A stretch of 50,697 bases of DNA, taken from Edaphobacter aggregans DSM 19364 (GTDB lineage: Bacteria > Acidobacteriota > Terriglobia > Terriglobales > Acidobacteriaceae). This document shows positions 43,124-50,697 of this stretch, in pieces (the first letter of the stretch is position 1; each line of letters begins with the position of its first letter). Where the stretch lies: the NCBI RefSeq assembly GCF_000745965.1, contig NZ_JQKI01000047.1:1-50697 (forward strand). The letters are read 5' to 3'. Below the pieces are notes generated by a model. It saw only the letters and a program-made list of their open reading frames with translations. It did no database searches and was not told the origin of the DNA. Position numbers and translations under genes: made by a program.

Positions 43124-43349
43124 ACTCTACGGCACCGCAAGCTGCCCCTACACGCAAGAGCTCCGCGAATCGCTGGAGTGGAACCGCCGCGATTTCCTTG
43201 AGTACGACATCGAGGCTGATCCCGAGGCCAGAGAACGTCTGCGCTCGCTCGACAGTAGCCTCTGCACCGTCCCCGTTCTGGTGGAGGATGGCAAAGTGAT
43301 CCAGGTCGGCTGGCAAGGCCGCGGCTGCGTCGTAGGTTGGGGATCGTAG
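43110..43349 (+). CDS. Glutaredoxin-like protein, UXX-star family (Cys form)
   Basis: 79 residues from a GTG start with GGAGG upstream, overlapping the SIS gene by 14 bp. LELYGTASCPYTQELRESL has a CPYT redox motif, and the end VPVLVEDGKVIQVGWQGRGCVVG keeps the cis-Pro and a second Cys. It looks like the UXX-star family, where some members carry selenocysteine at this Cys and which is often linked to hydrogenase maturation genes. Family name is from memory of the motif; function is unknown. Confidence 0.78.
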   Translation: MARLELYGTASCPYTQELRESLEWNRRDFLEYDIEADPEARERLRSLDSSLCTVPVLVEDGKVIQVGWQGRGCVVGWGS

Positions 43350-45631
43350 TGGCGATTGCACGCTCCATTCGCGTTCGCGGAGTAGTACAGGGCGTTGGCT
43401 TCCGCCCTTTCGTCTACCGTCTCGCTCAGGCAAACATGCTCACAGGTTGGGTACTCAATGGCAACAACGGAGTCGAGATTCATCTCGAAGGTGTCGAAGA
43501 GAATCTGGCCACATTCGTTCGAGAGATAAAGATGAGGCCGCCTGCCGCAGCGTCCATCGCAGAGATCCAAATCGAATCTGCATCGTGCGAGGGCTTGAGC
43601 GACTTCACGATTCGCGAAAGCGAGCAACTCGACCGGCCTACGGCTCGTGTCTCACCTGACCTTCCGATCTGCGATGATTGCCTCACAGAACTATTTGATC
43701 CAACCAACAAGCGGTACGGTTATCCCTATATCAATTGCACGAATTGCGGCCCACGTTATAGCGTTATCCACGCGTTGCCCTATGATCGGCCGAACACCAC
43801 AATGCGCCGCTGGCCAATGGATCATTACTGCAGCCATGAGTACCACGACCCAGTCAATCGCCGCTTTCATGCGCAGCCTGTCGCCTGTCCCGCCTGTGGT
43901 CCGAAGCACTCTCTCATCATGGACGGGGTAACGACGATCTCAGATGACACAGGCGCAATTGAAAGAACGGCACAGCTTCTCCGTGAAGGTAAGATCGTGG
44001 CGATCAAAGGCCTCGGAGGCTACCACCTGGCCTGTGACGCGCGAAATGCCGAAGCCAACACTGCCCTCCGCGAGCGGAAGTTCAGGAAAGAAAAGCCGTT
44101 TGCACTAATGGCTGAAGATCTGGAAACAGTACGCGGCCTGGTTCAGCTTACTCACGACGTGGAAATACTGCTGACGTCCAGCGCTCGGCCGATTGTGCTT
44201 GCATCGAAGAAGCTCGAACTTGCCGGTGTCGCTCCCGAAAATAATGAGCTTGGTGTGATGTTGCCGTACACGCCTCTACACCACCTTCTCTTTGCTGCTG
44301 GTGCGCCTGATGTGTTGGTGATGACGAGCGCGAACCGCTCCAGCGAACCGATTGCATACGAGGATGAGGATGCGCTCGAGCGTCTCTCTGGAATCGCTGA
44401 TGCCTTCCTCGTTGGCGAACGCCCCATTCCGCGGCGGGTCGACGACTCGGTCGCGCGCGCGAGCGCCTTCGGCCCCATGATCCTGCGACGCGCCCGCGGA
44501 TACGCTCCCGGAGCCGTTGCCATGCTGCCAACGAAGCGCCCAATCCTGGCCGTAGGCGCCGACCTCAAGAACACCATCACTCTCGTCGTTGATGGGCAGG
44601 CGTTCGTCAGCCAGCACATCGGAGACTTGGACCACTATCAGTCATTCCGAGCCTTTGATGAGACGGTGACCGACCTGATCTCGATGTACAACGTACGCTG
44701 CGAAGATCTACTCGTCGTGCACGACTGCCACCCGCAGTATGCATCCACCACCCATGCTCTGGCATTGCCTTGCTCAAGCAGATGCGCTGTGCAACATCAC
44801 CGCGCGCACATCGCGTCAGTCCTCGCCGAGCGCGGTGAGTGGGAAGCGAAGGTAGTGGGAGTCAGCTTCGACGGCACCGGATACGGTGACGACGGCACGA
44901 TCTGGGGTGGCGAGTTCTTCGCTGGCAGCGTGCAACAAGGTTTCACGCGAGTGGCCCACCTGCGTCAGGCAGTTCTACCCGGAGGGGACGCAGCATCTCA
45001 ATATCCCATACAGGCCGCCGCCGGATTTCTCTCTCAGATTAATGACTTGCCCGATATGGCTACAGCGCCGTTCAGCTTCACCCCCCGTTATCACGATGCT
45101 GTGCAACTCATCGATCGAGGCGTTCGCACGTTCTCCACCACATCCATGGGCAGACTCTTTGACACGGCCGCGGTCCTGCTTGGCTTCGTCAGACAGACGA
45201 CCTTCGAAGGACAGGCCGCAATCTGGTTAGAGCAAGTGGCTAAAGGTTCATCGGCAACGGACGCGTATCCATTCCCATTCGCCAATTACGAACTGGACTT
45301 CCGTCCTCTCCTTCAGTCTGTGATCCGTGACCGCACCCGCGGACGTCCGGCACGAGAGATTGCTCGCGCATTTCAACGAGGAATCGCCCAGGGCCTGTAC
45401 TCCTCGATCAAAACGCTCTGCGAGGAGCATGGAAGTCATACTCTAGTCCTCTCCGGAGGAGTCTTCCAGAACGAGTTGCTATTGGAGGATCTCAAGCCGC
45501 TTCTTGAGGCAGAGCATCTTCAGGTCTGGACAAACCACGCTGTCCCCCCCAACGATGGTGGAATCAGTCTCGGCCAGGCTGCTCTCGCGGTCTTCGAGCA
45601 AAGTGCAACCGATGGAGCCGCGTATGCATGA
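43349..45631 (+). CDS. hypF: Carbamoyltransferase HypF
   Basis: 760 residues with the complete domain order. Acylphosphatase comes first (RVRGVVQGVGFRPFVYRLA), then two zinc-finger blocks (CDDCLTELF ... CTNCGPRY, and CSHEY ... CPACGP), a YrdC-like domain (GKIVAIKGLGGYHLACDA), and a Kae1-like domain (VQHHRAHIASVLAE, VSFDGTGYGDDGTIWGGEF, LSGGVFQNELL). It makes the cyanide ligands from carbamoyl phosphate. A GTG at 43349 is used, overlapping the preceding stop; a TTG at 43337 is possible. Confidence 0.96.
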   Translation: MAIARSIRVRGVVQGVGFRPFVYRLAQANMLTGWVLNGNNGVEIHLEGVEENLATFVREIKMRPPAAASIAEIQIESASCEGLSDFTIRESEQLDRPTARVSPDLPICDDCLTELFDPTNKRYGYPYINCTNCGPRYSVIHALPYDRPNTTMRRWPMDHYCSHEYHDPVNRRFHAQPVACPACGPKHSLIMDGVTTISDDTGAIERTAQLLREGKIVAIKGLGGYHLACDARNAEANTALRERKFRKEKPFALMAEDLETVRGLVQLTHDVEILLTSSARPIVLASKKLELAGVAPENNELGVMLPYTPLHHLLFAAGAPDVLVMTSANRSSEPIAYEDEDALERLSGIADAFLVGERPIPRRVDDSVARASAFGPMILRRARGYAPGAVAMLPTKRPILAVGADLKNTITLVVDGQAFVSQHIGDLDHYQSFRAFDETVTDLISMYNVRCEDLLVVHDCHPQYASTTHALALPCSSRCAVQHHRAHIASVLAERGEWEAKVVGVSFDGTGYGDDGTIWGGEFFAGSVQQGFTRVAHLRQAVLPGGDAASQYPIQAAAGFLSQINDLPDMATAPFSFTPRYHDAVQLIDRGVRTFSTTSMGRLFDTAAVLLGFVRQTTFEGQAAIWLEQVAKGSSATDAYPFPFANYELDFRPLLQSVIRDRTRGRPAREIARAFQRGIAQGLYSSIKTLCEEHGSHTLVLSGGVFQNELLLEDLKPLLEAEHLQVWTNHAVPPNDGGISLGQAALAVFEQSATDGAAYA

Positions 45632-45998
45632 ACTCTCTATCGCAATGAGTATCGTGGATCTAGCGCTCGAAGAGGCGGAGCGTCGAGAAGTCAGGATCGA
45701 TGCTGTCCACCTGGAGCTTGGCCGGCTATCCGGTGTCGTCGCCGAAGCGTTGCTCTTCTCTTATGAGATGGCATGCAGCGGCACACAACTGGAGGGCTCC
45801 AGGCTCGTCATCAAGGAAATACCCATCGAGGTCTACTGCCCGGCCTGTAAGACACAAAAAATCTTGAGTTCGATGCAATGGTTCTGCTGCCCTGAGTGCG
45901 GTACATCTACGTCGGACGTCATTCACGGAAAAGAACTGGCAATTACTGCTCTGGAGGTACGAGATGAGTGTCGAACCGCGCCTGTTGGAAGTGCGTAA
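45624..45998 (+). CDS. hypA: Nickel chaperone HypA
   Basis: 124 residues from the ATG at 45624 (MHELSIAMSIVDLALEEA). His2 and Glu3 are the nickel ligands. A zinc site follows (CPAC, then FCCPEC). It inserts nickel into the large subunit together with HypB. It overlaps the hypF stop and the hypB start. Confidence 0.95.
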   Translation: MHELSIAMSIVDLALEEAERREVRIDAVHLELGRLSGVVAEALLFSYEMACSGTQLEGSRLVIKEIPIEVYCPACKTQKILSSMQWFCCPECGTSTSDVIHGKELAITALEVRDECRTAPVGSA

Positions 45999-46647
45999 GA
46001 ACGTCCTGAAGCAAAATGATGTGATCGCTCGGGAACTGCGAGAGCGTTTTCGAACGCAACGAACTTTTGTTGTGAGCCTCGTCTCAAGCCCAGGCGCGGG
46101 TAAGACGGCCTTTCTCGAAAAGACGCTAACGCTCCTGCAACCGCACTACCGTGTGGCTGCACTCGTCGGTGACCTCGCAACCGAGAATGATGCCGTGCGC
46201 CTGGCGCGCAGTCAGGCCCCAGTCAGGCAGATTACAACTGGAACTCTCTGTCACCTTGAAGCTGCGATGGTCGACAACGCGCTCAAGGAATGGGGGATCG
46301 GCAAACTCGACTTTCTCTTCATTGAGAACGTCGGCAATCTGGTTTGCCCTTCGTCCTACGACCTGGGAGAAAATCTTCGCCTCGTCCTCCTTTCGGTTAC
46401 AGAGGGCGAAGATAAGCCGCTGAAGTACCCCACCATCTTCAACAGCGCAGATGTGGCTGTGATTACAAAGATGGATCTCGCTGAAGCAGTTGAATTCGAC
46501 GAGGAGACCGTGAAGGCTAACATTCAAGCCGTAAGGCCTGGAATGCGCCACTTCGCGGTCTCTGCAAAAAGCGGTGTGGGTCTGCAGGAGTATCTGCAAT
46601 TTCTCACCGCCCGCATCGCAGAGCCCATGCAGCAAGAGCCGGCCTGA
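45964..46647 (+). CDS. hypB: Hydrogenase nickel-insertion GTPase HypB
   Basis: 227 residues. G-domain motifs: SSPGAGKTAFLEKTL, GDLATENDA, metal site TTGTLCHLEAAMV (Cys-His), ENVGNLVCPS, TKMDL and SAKSG. It lacks the His-rich or CxxCGC N-terminal nickel site, so it needs HypA for nickel. The ATG has GGAGG upstream and overlaps hypA by 35 bp. Last gene of the hyp operon. Confidence 0.95.
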   Translation: MSVEPRLLEVRKNVLKQNDVIARELRERFRTQRTFVVSLVSSPGAGKTAFLEKTLTLLQPHYRVAALVGDLATENDAVRLARSQAPVRQITTGTLCHLEAAMVDNALKEWGIGKLDFLFIENVGNLVCPSSYDLGENLRLVLLSVTEGEDKPLKYPTIFNSADVAVITKMDLAEAVEFDEETVKANIQAVRPGMRHFAVSAKSGVGLQEYLQFLTARIAEPMQQEPA

Positions 46648-46684
46648 AATCGCTCGCGCCTGCACGTATCATAAAGTTCGAACA

Positions 46685-46714
46685 GCGGCGGACGTCAACG
46701 AATGAGTCCGCCGC
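46685..46714 (+). terminator. Hairpin after hypB
   Basis: GCGGCGGAC, 12-nt loop, GTCCGCCGC: a perfect 9-bp stem 37 bp after the hypB stop, followed by pyrimidine-rich CCTCTCTTC. Probably the end of the hyp transcript, although the U-tract is poor. Confidence 0.5.
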
Positions 46715-46726
46715 CCTCTCTTCAAA

Positions 46727-46806
46727 TCAAGCCAGCACAGAGTTCGCAGTTTGAAGTGAAGGATAGTCGATGTAGCCGTGCGCGCCGGGAGCATAGAACG
46801 TATTAG
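46727..46806 (-). pseudogene. C-terminal scrap of an alkene reductase (old yellow enzyme)
   Basis: The minus strand encodes PNTFYAPGAHGYIDYPSL, then a few residues and a stop. It matches the C-terminal end of NemA-type alkene reductases (NTFYGGGAEGYTDYP). The rest of the gene is missing; the break at about 46807 adjoins group II intron-like sequence. Confidence 0.65.
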
Positions 46807-46828
46807 GGCGATCTCAGAAAACGGATTT

Positions 46829-47170
46829 TTAAGTACGATAAGCCGGTCGTAGTGGTCTGAACTTGCCGGCGCGGATCTTGGCGCTGTTGCGCCAATTCGC
46901 GCACCGGGCTTCCACCTTGGATGATCGCTCATGCGGCCAGGGATGAATTATTCGCACGGCAGGCAGAAATGCTGCCACGAGTTGCGCGGCCCGATCCCAC
47001 GTTGTGCGATCCCTCTGGCTGCGTCGCCGAAGCGAACGCCTCCAGAGGTCAGTAACGTGGTGCCGAAACGCACACAAGCTCTTGGTGTTAGTTGGCACCG
47101 CATGGTACGCAAAGTAGCCACGCACCACTTGCCCCAACCATCGGCCCTGCTCTGGAATAGGTTCATGCAT
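46829..47170 (-). pseudogene. Group II intron reverse transcriptase, C-terminal fragment
   Basis: About 113 residues: LGQVVRGYFAYHAVPTNTKSLCAFRHHVTDLWRRSLRRRSQRDRTTWDRAAQLVAAFLPAVRIIHPWP. This is the typical C-terminal (maturase/thumb) part of bacterial group II intron RTs. The RT catalytic domain with YADD and the intron RNA domains V/VI are not present. A dead remnant. From 47171 to 47530 I see no supported gene. Confidence 0.8.
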
Positions 47171-47534
47171 TCGTCGCCGCAGCTCTACTTTAATGGCTCG
47201 TAACCTGACCGCATCCGAATGAGTCTATGGAGATTGAATCAAAGCACGCCTGTAATCAGCCATTTAGCTAGATCAACGAAGGCCGATGAAGCGATCTCTG
47301 CAAGCCCATCCACCCCGAGTATGGCACAGTCGAGCGTCCGCGGCGCCTGCGGCTTCGTTCTTGCCTGTGACTCGCCCGCAATCAGTGGGCAGAGCCATCG
47401 AAGACTCGGTCTCCAGTGGCGAATAAACGATAAATTGGCGTTTGTGCCACATCATGGGTTTATTCCAAAAGTTGGAGGGCGCTGAGCGTGTAAGTCAGTG
47501 AGTGTGGTGCGATACCAAAAGATCTACTGGAATC

Positions 47535-47625
47535 CGAACTTTTCGGTCACCTGGCCTGATCCTTCCAGCAGCTCTCTGATGAGTTCACGGCTTAGGGCGT
47601 TATCGTCTGCTACAAGAATGATCAT
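47535..47625 (-). pseudogene. 5' fragment of a response-regulator gene
   Basis: From the ATG at 47625 the minus strand reads MIILVADDNALSRELIRELLEGSGQV, almost the same as the start of the lone receiver at 16129 (MTILVADDNAFSRELMREVLEQSGHV). Similarity then stops and no receiver core follows. It is a truncated paralog. Confidence 0.7.
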
Positions 47626-47724
47626 GCCAGTGGTCGGACCTCGTTGAAGGTGCACACCGGAGCTCAGTGCGGTAAGATTTCGGTTCAAGCACTCTGCAGG
47701 GTGCCTCTCACCTCGCGCATCCAG

Positions 47725-48010
47725 CAGTCTATTGTGGGGTCACATGCAACTGCGACTGTGGTCCCAGTTTTCTTGCAGCAGTCGCTGCTGCTGGTTTTCT
47801 GCATTGCGCTGAACAGTTGCCAGTCGCATAAAGCCAATTCCGGACCTTCGGTCGAGTTCACCCATATCCCGCCGGCGCCGCAAGGTGGACGAGAAAGAGT
47901 CGACACTTCTATGGACGGGTAAGAAACGCTCGACCAAACCAGCAGATTGTTATTTATGCGCACAGCGGGCAATGGTGGGTGCAGCCCTGGCCGCCTTACC
48001 TCGGATCGTG
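47725..48010 (+). pseudogene. Degenerate N-terminal copy of the next lipoprotein gene
   Basis: A lipobox-type leader (FLQQSLLLVFCIALNSCQSHK) is followed by SVEFTHIPPAPQGGRERVDT, then a frameshift near 47920 and VRNARPNQQIVIYAHSGQWWVQPWP. This parallels the next gene (LAFSKVPAADQ, then ATGARPGQRIVLYAKTDGRWRVY). It ends at a stop near 48008. Confidence 0.65.
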
Positions 48011-48020
48011 ACGGAGATCG

Positions 48021-49103
48021 ATGGTGTCGCGCCTGCACATACTCGCACGTACCGCAACATTGTCAGTGCTGTTGGCGTCCTTTGTGCTGACCGGATGCCA
48101 CTCTTCAGCAAAAATTTCAGCTCCGCCGCTTGCTTTCAGCAAGGTCCCCGCCGCAGATCAGGAGAGTCCCTACAAGACAGACATAATCGAAGGTCGTGCC
48201 ACAGGGGCTCGACCCGGGCAGCGAATCGTGTTGTACGCAAAGACAGATGGACGATGGCGGGTGTATCGGCGATCGAGTCAGGCGTTTACGAATATCGAAC
48301 CTGACGGCCGGTGGAAAGCTTCGATCCAATTGGGAACACAATATGCCGCTCTGTTGGTTGATCCAACCTACAATCCGCCTGACCAGACTGAATCGTTACC
48401 GATCGTCGGCAACGGCGTGGTGGCGCTGGCAGTCGTTAACGGGGAAGGCCCCGCGCCGGTACTCCCGTCGCCCAAGATACTGAACTTCAGCGGTTACGAG
48501 TGGACGACGAGCACCGGGCCAATTTTCCGCGCTGGGTCAAGAAACTTTTTCGATCCTGCGAACGTTTGGACGGACGAAAGAGGTGCACTGCATCTTCGCA
48601 TCTCGGGAAGCCCGGGAAAGTGGACTGCCGCGGAGGTGAAGCTCACGCGCAGCCTGGGATACGGAACATACAGGTTCCAGGTGCGCGATGTCTCTCATCT
48701 CGAACCTTCTGCTGTTCTGACCCTTATCACTTGGGACGGCGTTGGCACCGAGAGGAACCGCCGCGAGTTGGACATTGAGCTTTCTCGTTGGGGATACAGT
48801 AATAATGACAATGCGCACTATGTCATCCAGCCTTACTATGTTCCAGCTAACATTGTTCGATTTAGGGTACCGGGTGGTGTGTTCACACATTCGTTCCGCT
48901 GGGAACCGGGACAGGTAACGTTTTCGACCGTAGCGGGATCGGGCAATGCAGGCCGTGTGCTCAACCAGCACGTGTTTACCTCGGGAGTTCCTTCCCCGGG
49001 GGGCCAATCGGTGCGCATCGCCCTGTATGTTTTCCATCAGGGCCAGATCCCAGTGAAAGACGAGAATCAGGTCATAATCGACAAATTCGAGTATCTCCCG
49101 TGA
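48021..49103 (+). CDS. Lipoprotein with GH16-like glucanase fold
   Basis: 360 residues. A lipoprotein signal (LSVLLASFVLTGC, lipid on Cys26) is followed by an N-terminal domain of about 120 residues (DIIEGRATGARPGQRIVLYAKTDGRWRVYRRSS). The C-terminal domain has the concanavalin-like pattern of glycoside hydrolase family 16, including RELDIELSRWG, which fits the catalytic E-x-D-x-E motif. It may cut or bind beta-glucans at the cell surface. GGAG lies before the ATG. It overlaps the next gene. Confidence 0.8.
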   Translation: MVSRLHILARTATLSVLLASFVLTGCHSSAKISAPPLAFSKVPAADQESPYKTDIIEGRATGARPGQRIVLYAKTDGRWRVYRRSSQAFTNIEPDGRWKASIQLGTQYAALLVDPTYNPPDQTESLPIVGNGVVALAVVNGEGPAPVLPSPKILNFSGYEWTTSTGPIFRAGSRNFFDPANVWTDERGALHLRISGSPGKWTAAEVKLTRSLGYGTYRFQVRDVSHLEPSAVLTLITWDGVGTERNRRELDIELSRWGYSNNDNAHYVIQPYYVPANIVRFRVPGGVFTHSFRWEPGQVTFSTVAGSGNAGRVLNQHVFTSGVPSPGGQSVRIALYVFHQGQIPVKDENQVIIDKFEYLP

Positions 49104-50697
49104 ATTGCTCGTTGAAGCAAATTCGATGGATCCTTATTGGAATTGCGCCAGTGTGCCTCTTCAGCGATGCGCGTGCACTCGACCCCAATCGTCCGCCGTC
49201 GCAGTACGTTCGCGAGCAATGGAGTGCAGGGAGTAACTTTCCCGGTGGGGCGGTAAATGCGATTGGGCAAACCGCCGATGGATACCTCTGGATTGGGACC
49301 GACAAAGGCCTGCTACGGTTCGACGGTTTTACCTTCACCCCTGTCTCATTTACGTCGGTTGCTTCCGATTCCAATGTTCCCATCTTGGAACTCCTTACGG
49401 ATGCCGGCGGAGGACTGTGGATCCGTCCACAGGGCGCTGATGTCGCACGCCAAAAAGACGGCAAATTTGAGAGTGTCAGATACGGTGCAGAAGCAATGAC
49501 ATCCCAGATCACTGCGGTGTCTAAAGACAGCAAGGGGGGAGTACTGGTTTCGGACATCGCCAAGGGCACATTCGACTTCCGGGGAGACGAGGTTCAGAAA
49601 CTGACAGCGCCCGCTGTCTTACCCGGTTCATCGCCGGTAATCTCTATGGCGGAAACAACAGAAGGCAAAATTTGGCTGGGCACGCTTGGCGCTGGTCTCT
49701 TTTTTCTGGCGGGCGGTCGAGCTACCAACGTCAACGCAGGATTGCCCGACCGAAAGATCAACTGCTTGCTGCCGATCGGCAATCAGGAATTGTGGGTCGG
49801 CAGCGACACGGGCTTGTATCACGGGAACGGGAAAGACTTTCGGCGTGTTGGATTTCCGTCCTCCTTTGGTGCTGTTCAGGTTTTGAGTATGCTGCGCGAT
49901 CGCGATGCGAATGCCTGGGTGGGCACAGCGCGCGGGCTGCTGCGTATCAATGCCAAAGGTGTTTCGCTCTCAGAAGAGAAGGAGCTTCGCGGAAACGGTG
50001 GGATTAACGCTCTGTTTGAAGACCGTGAAGGGAATCTCTGGATCGGAGGTGCGCGAGGGCTAGACCGCATTCGGGACAGTGCGTTCGTAACCTATTCATC
50101 TGTTAGCGATCGTCGTTTCGAACACAATGGCCCTGTATATGTCGACCCGGAGGGCCGCACCTGGTTCGCTCCCGCTCAAGGTGGGCTGTATGTTCTCCAG
50201 AACGGCCGCGTTCAACCCGTTACATCGATACCACCAAATGAGGTCGTCTATTCCATCAGTGGACGGGCAGATGTGGTGTGGGCCGGACGTCAACGCGGGG
50301 GACTGACCCGTCTACGATTTCGCAACGGTGCGATAGCGAGCCAGAGTTATACACAGGCAAACGGACTGGCCCAAAACAGTGCCTATGCTGTTTATGAGAG
50401 CCGAGATGGCTCTGTGTGGGCCGGCACACTAAACGGCGGCGTCAGCAAATTCAAAGATGGGCACTTCACCACTTACACGACGACCAACGGACTCGCTTCG
50501 AATACCGTCTCGTCCATCCTTGAAACCCGCGATGGTGCAATGTGGTTTGCCACACCTACCGGGCTGAGTTCTTTTTCAAACGGCCAATGGAGAACCTATA
50601 CAACGGTAGAGGGTTTGCCTTCCCCAGAGGTGAACTGCCTTTTCGAGGATTCATCCGGAACTCTCTGGAGTGGAACGTCTGCTGGTCTTGCCTCTTT
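49100..50697 (+). CDS. Two-component regulator propeller sensor (partial)
   Basis: Open to the right edge: at least 532 residues from a GTG at 49100 that overlaps the preceding stop. After a signal segment (IRWILIGIAPVCLFSDARA) come many regulator-propeller repeats: TADGYLWIGTDKGLLRFDG, TEGKIWLGTLGAGLFF, DREGNLWIGGARGLDRI, ESRDGSVWAGTLNGGVSKF, ETRDGAMWFATPTGLSSF. In Acidobacteriota and Bacteroidetes such periplasmic propellers usually precede a Y_Y_Y domain and a histidine kinase or other output, which would lie beyond the window. With the GH16-like neighbour it may sense a polysaccharide. Confidence 0.88.
   Translation, partial: MNCSLKQIRWILIGIAPVCLFSDARALDPNRPPSQYVREQWSAGSNFPGGAVNAIGQTADGYLWIGTDKGLLRFDGFTFTPVSFTSVASDSNVPILELLTDAGGGLWIRPQGADVARQKDGKFESVRYGAEAMTSQITAVSKDSKGGVLVSDIAKGTFDFRGDEVQKLTAPAVLPGSSPVISMAETTEGKIWLGTLGAGLFFLAGGRATNVNAGLPDRKINCLLPIGNQELWVGSDTGLYHGNGKDFRRVGFPSSFGAVQVLSMLRDRDANAWVGTARGLLRINAKGVSLSEEKELRGNGGINALFEDREGNLWIGGARGLDRIRDSAFVTYSSVSDRRFEHNGPVYVDPEGRTWFAPAQGGLYVLQNGRVQPVTSIPPNEVVYSISGRADVVWAGRQRGGLTRLRFRNGAIASQSYTQANGLAQNSAYAVYESRDGSVWAGTLNGGVSKFKDGHFTTYTTTNGLASNTVSSILETRDGAMWFATPTGLSSFSNGQWRTYTTVEGLPSPEVNCLFEDSSGTLWSGTSAGLAS

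Noticed and set aside
47219..47485. Open frame of 88 codons on the plus strand
   Set aside because: No motif, no ribosome-binding site and unusual composition; lies in scrap DNA.

Overview
The window looks like a chromosomal stretch of a Gram-negative, GC-rich, probably anaerobic or facultatively anaerobic bacterium, most likely an Acidobacteriota member. This is inferred from the carboxypeptidase-regulatory-domain TonB receptor, the propeller-type sensor, the lipoprotein family at the right end and the general gene style; no rRNA or marker gene fixes it. No tRNA, rRNA or CRISPR array was seen.

Left end (1-5.9 kb): accessory DNA from a decayed integrative or mobilizable element. It holds a Fic protein with three copies of a 31-bp palindromic operator, a one-helix membrane protein, a toxin-antitoxin pair whose toxin is frameshifted, an excisionase-like protein, a broken TraI-type relaxase helicase, a perfect 14-bp hairpin, and broken integrase and IS1595-type transposase pieces.

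Tungsten/molybdenum supply and regulation (5.9-20.4 kb): tupABC tungstate importer, a divergent TonB receptor plus WtpA-like oxyanion-binding lipo/periplasmic protein, two MoeA proteins (one fused to a periplasmic-binding-like domain), a sigma54 activator, a soluble PAS histidine kinase, a lone receiver, and the Fe-S carrier Mrp. A decayed K+ channel pseudogene follows.

Core (21.5-32.1 kb): an outer-membrane barrel gene, then a nine-gene leftward operon. It encodes a 4x[4Fe-4S] protein, a tungsten aldehyde:ferredoxin oxidoreductase (AOR), a MoaD-like protein, and six subunits of an Ech-type energy-converting [NiFe] hydrogenase whose antiporter subunit is a 998-residue tandem fusion. I infer a membrane complex that couples aldehyde oxidation to H2 formation (or H2-driven acid reduction) and ion translocation.

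Right side (32.2-46.6 kb): SufS cysteine desulfurase, Hcp plus its reductase, a TOBE/Mop metal-binding protein, MoeB/ThiF, MoaA, and a complete hydrogenase maturation set hypC-D-E-(double SIS)-(UXX-star glutaredoxin)-F-A-B. Thus the cluster carries its own metal uptake, part of cofactor synthesis, Fe-S supply and [NiFe]-site assembly.

Regulation: I find good sigma54 (-24/-12) promoter matches ahead of moeA, the activator, mrp, the barrel gene, the AOR-hydrogenase operon, sufS and hcp. Four intergenic elements carry paired TTTTGGGGCA boxes at an exact 32-bp period, as expected of enhancer sites for a sigma54 activator. The activator encoded inside the island is the obvious candidate.

Right end (46.7-50.7 kb): scrap DNA (old-yellow-enzyme tail, group II intron RT tail, a response-regulator 5' fragment, a degenerate lipoprotein copy), then an intact GH16-like lipoprotein and the start of a propeller-type sensor that runs off the window.
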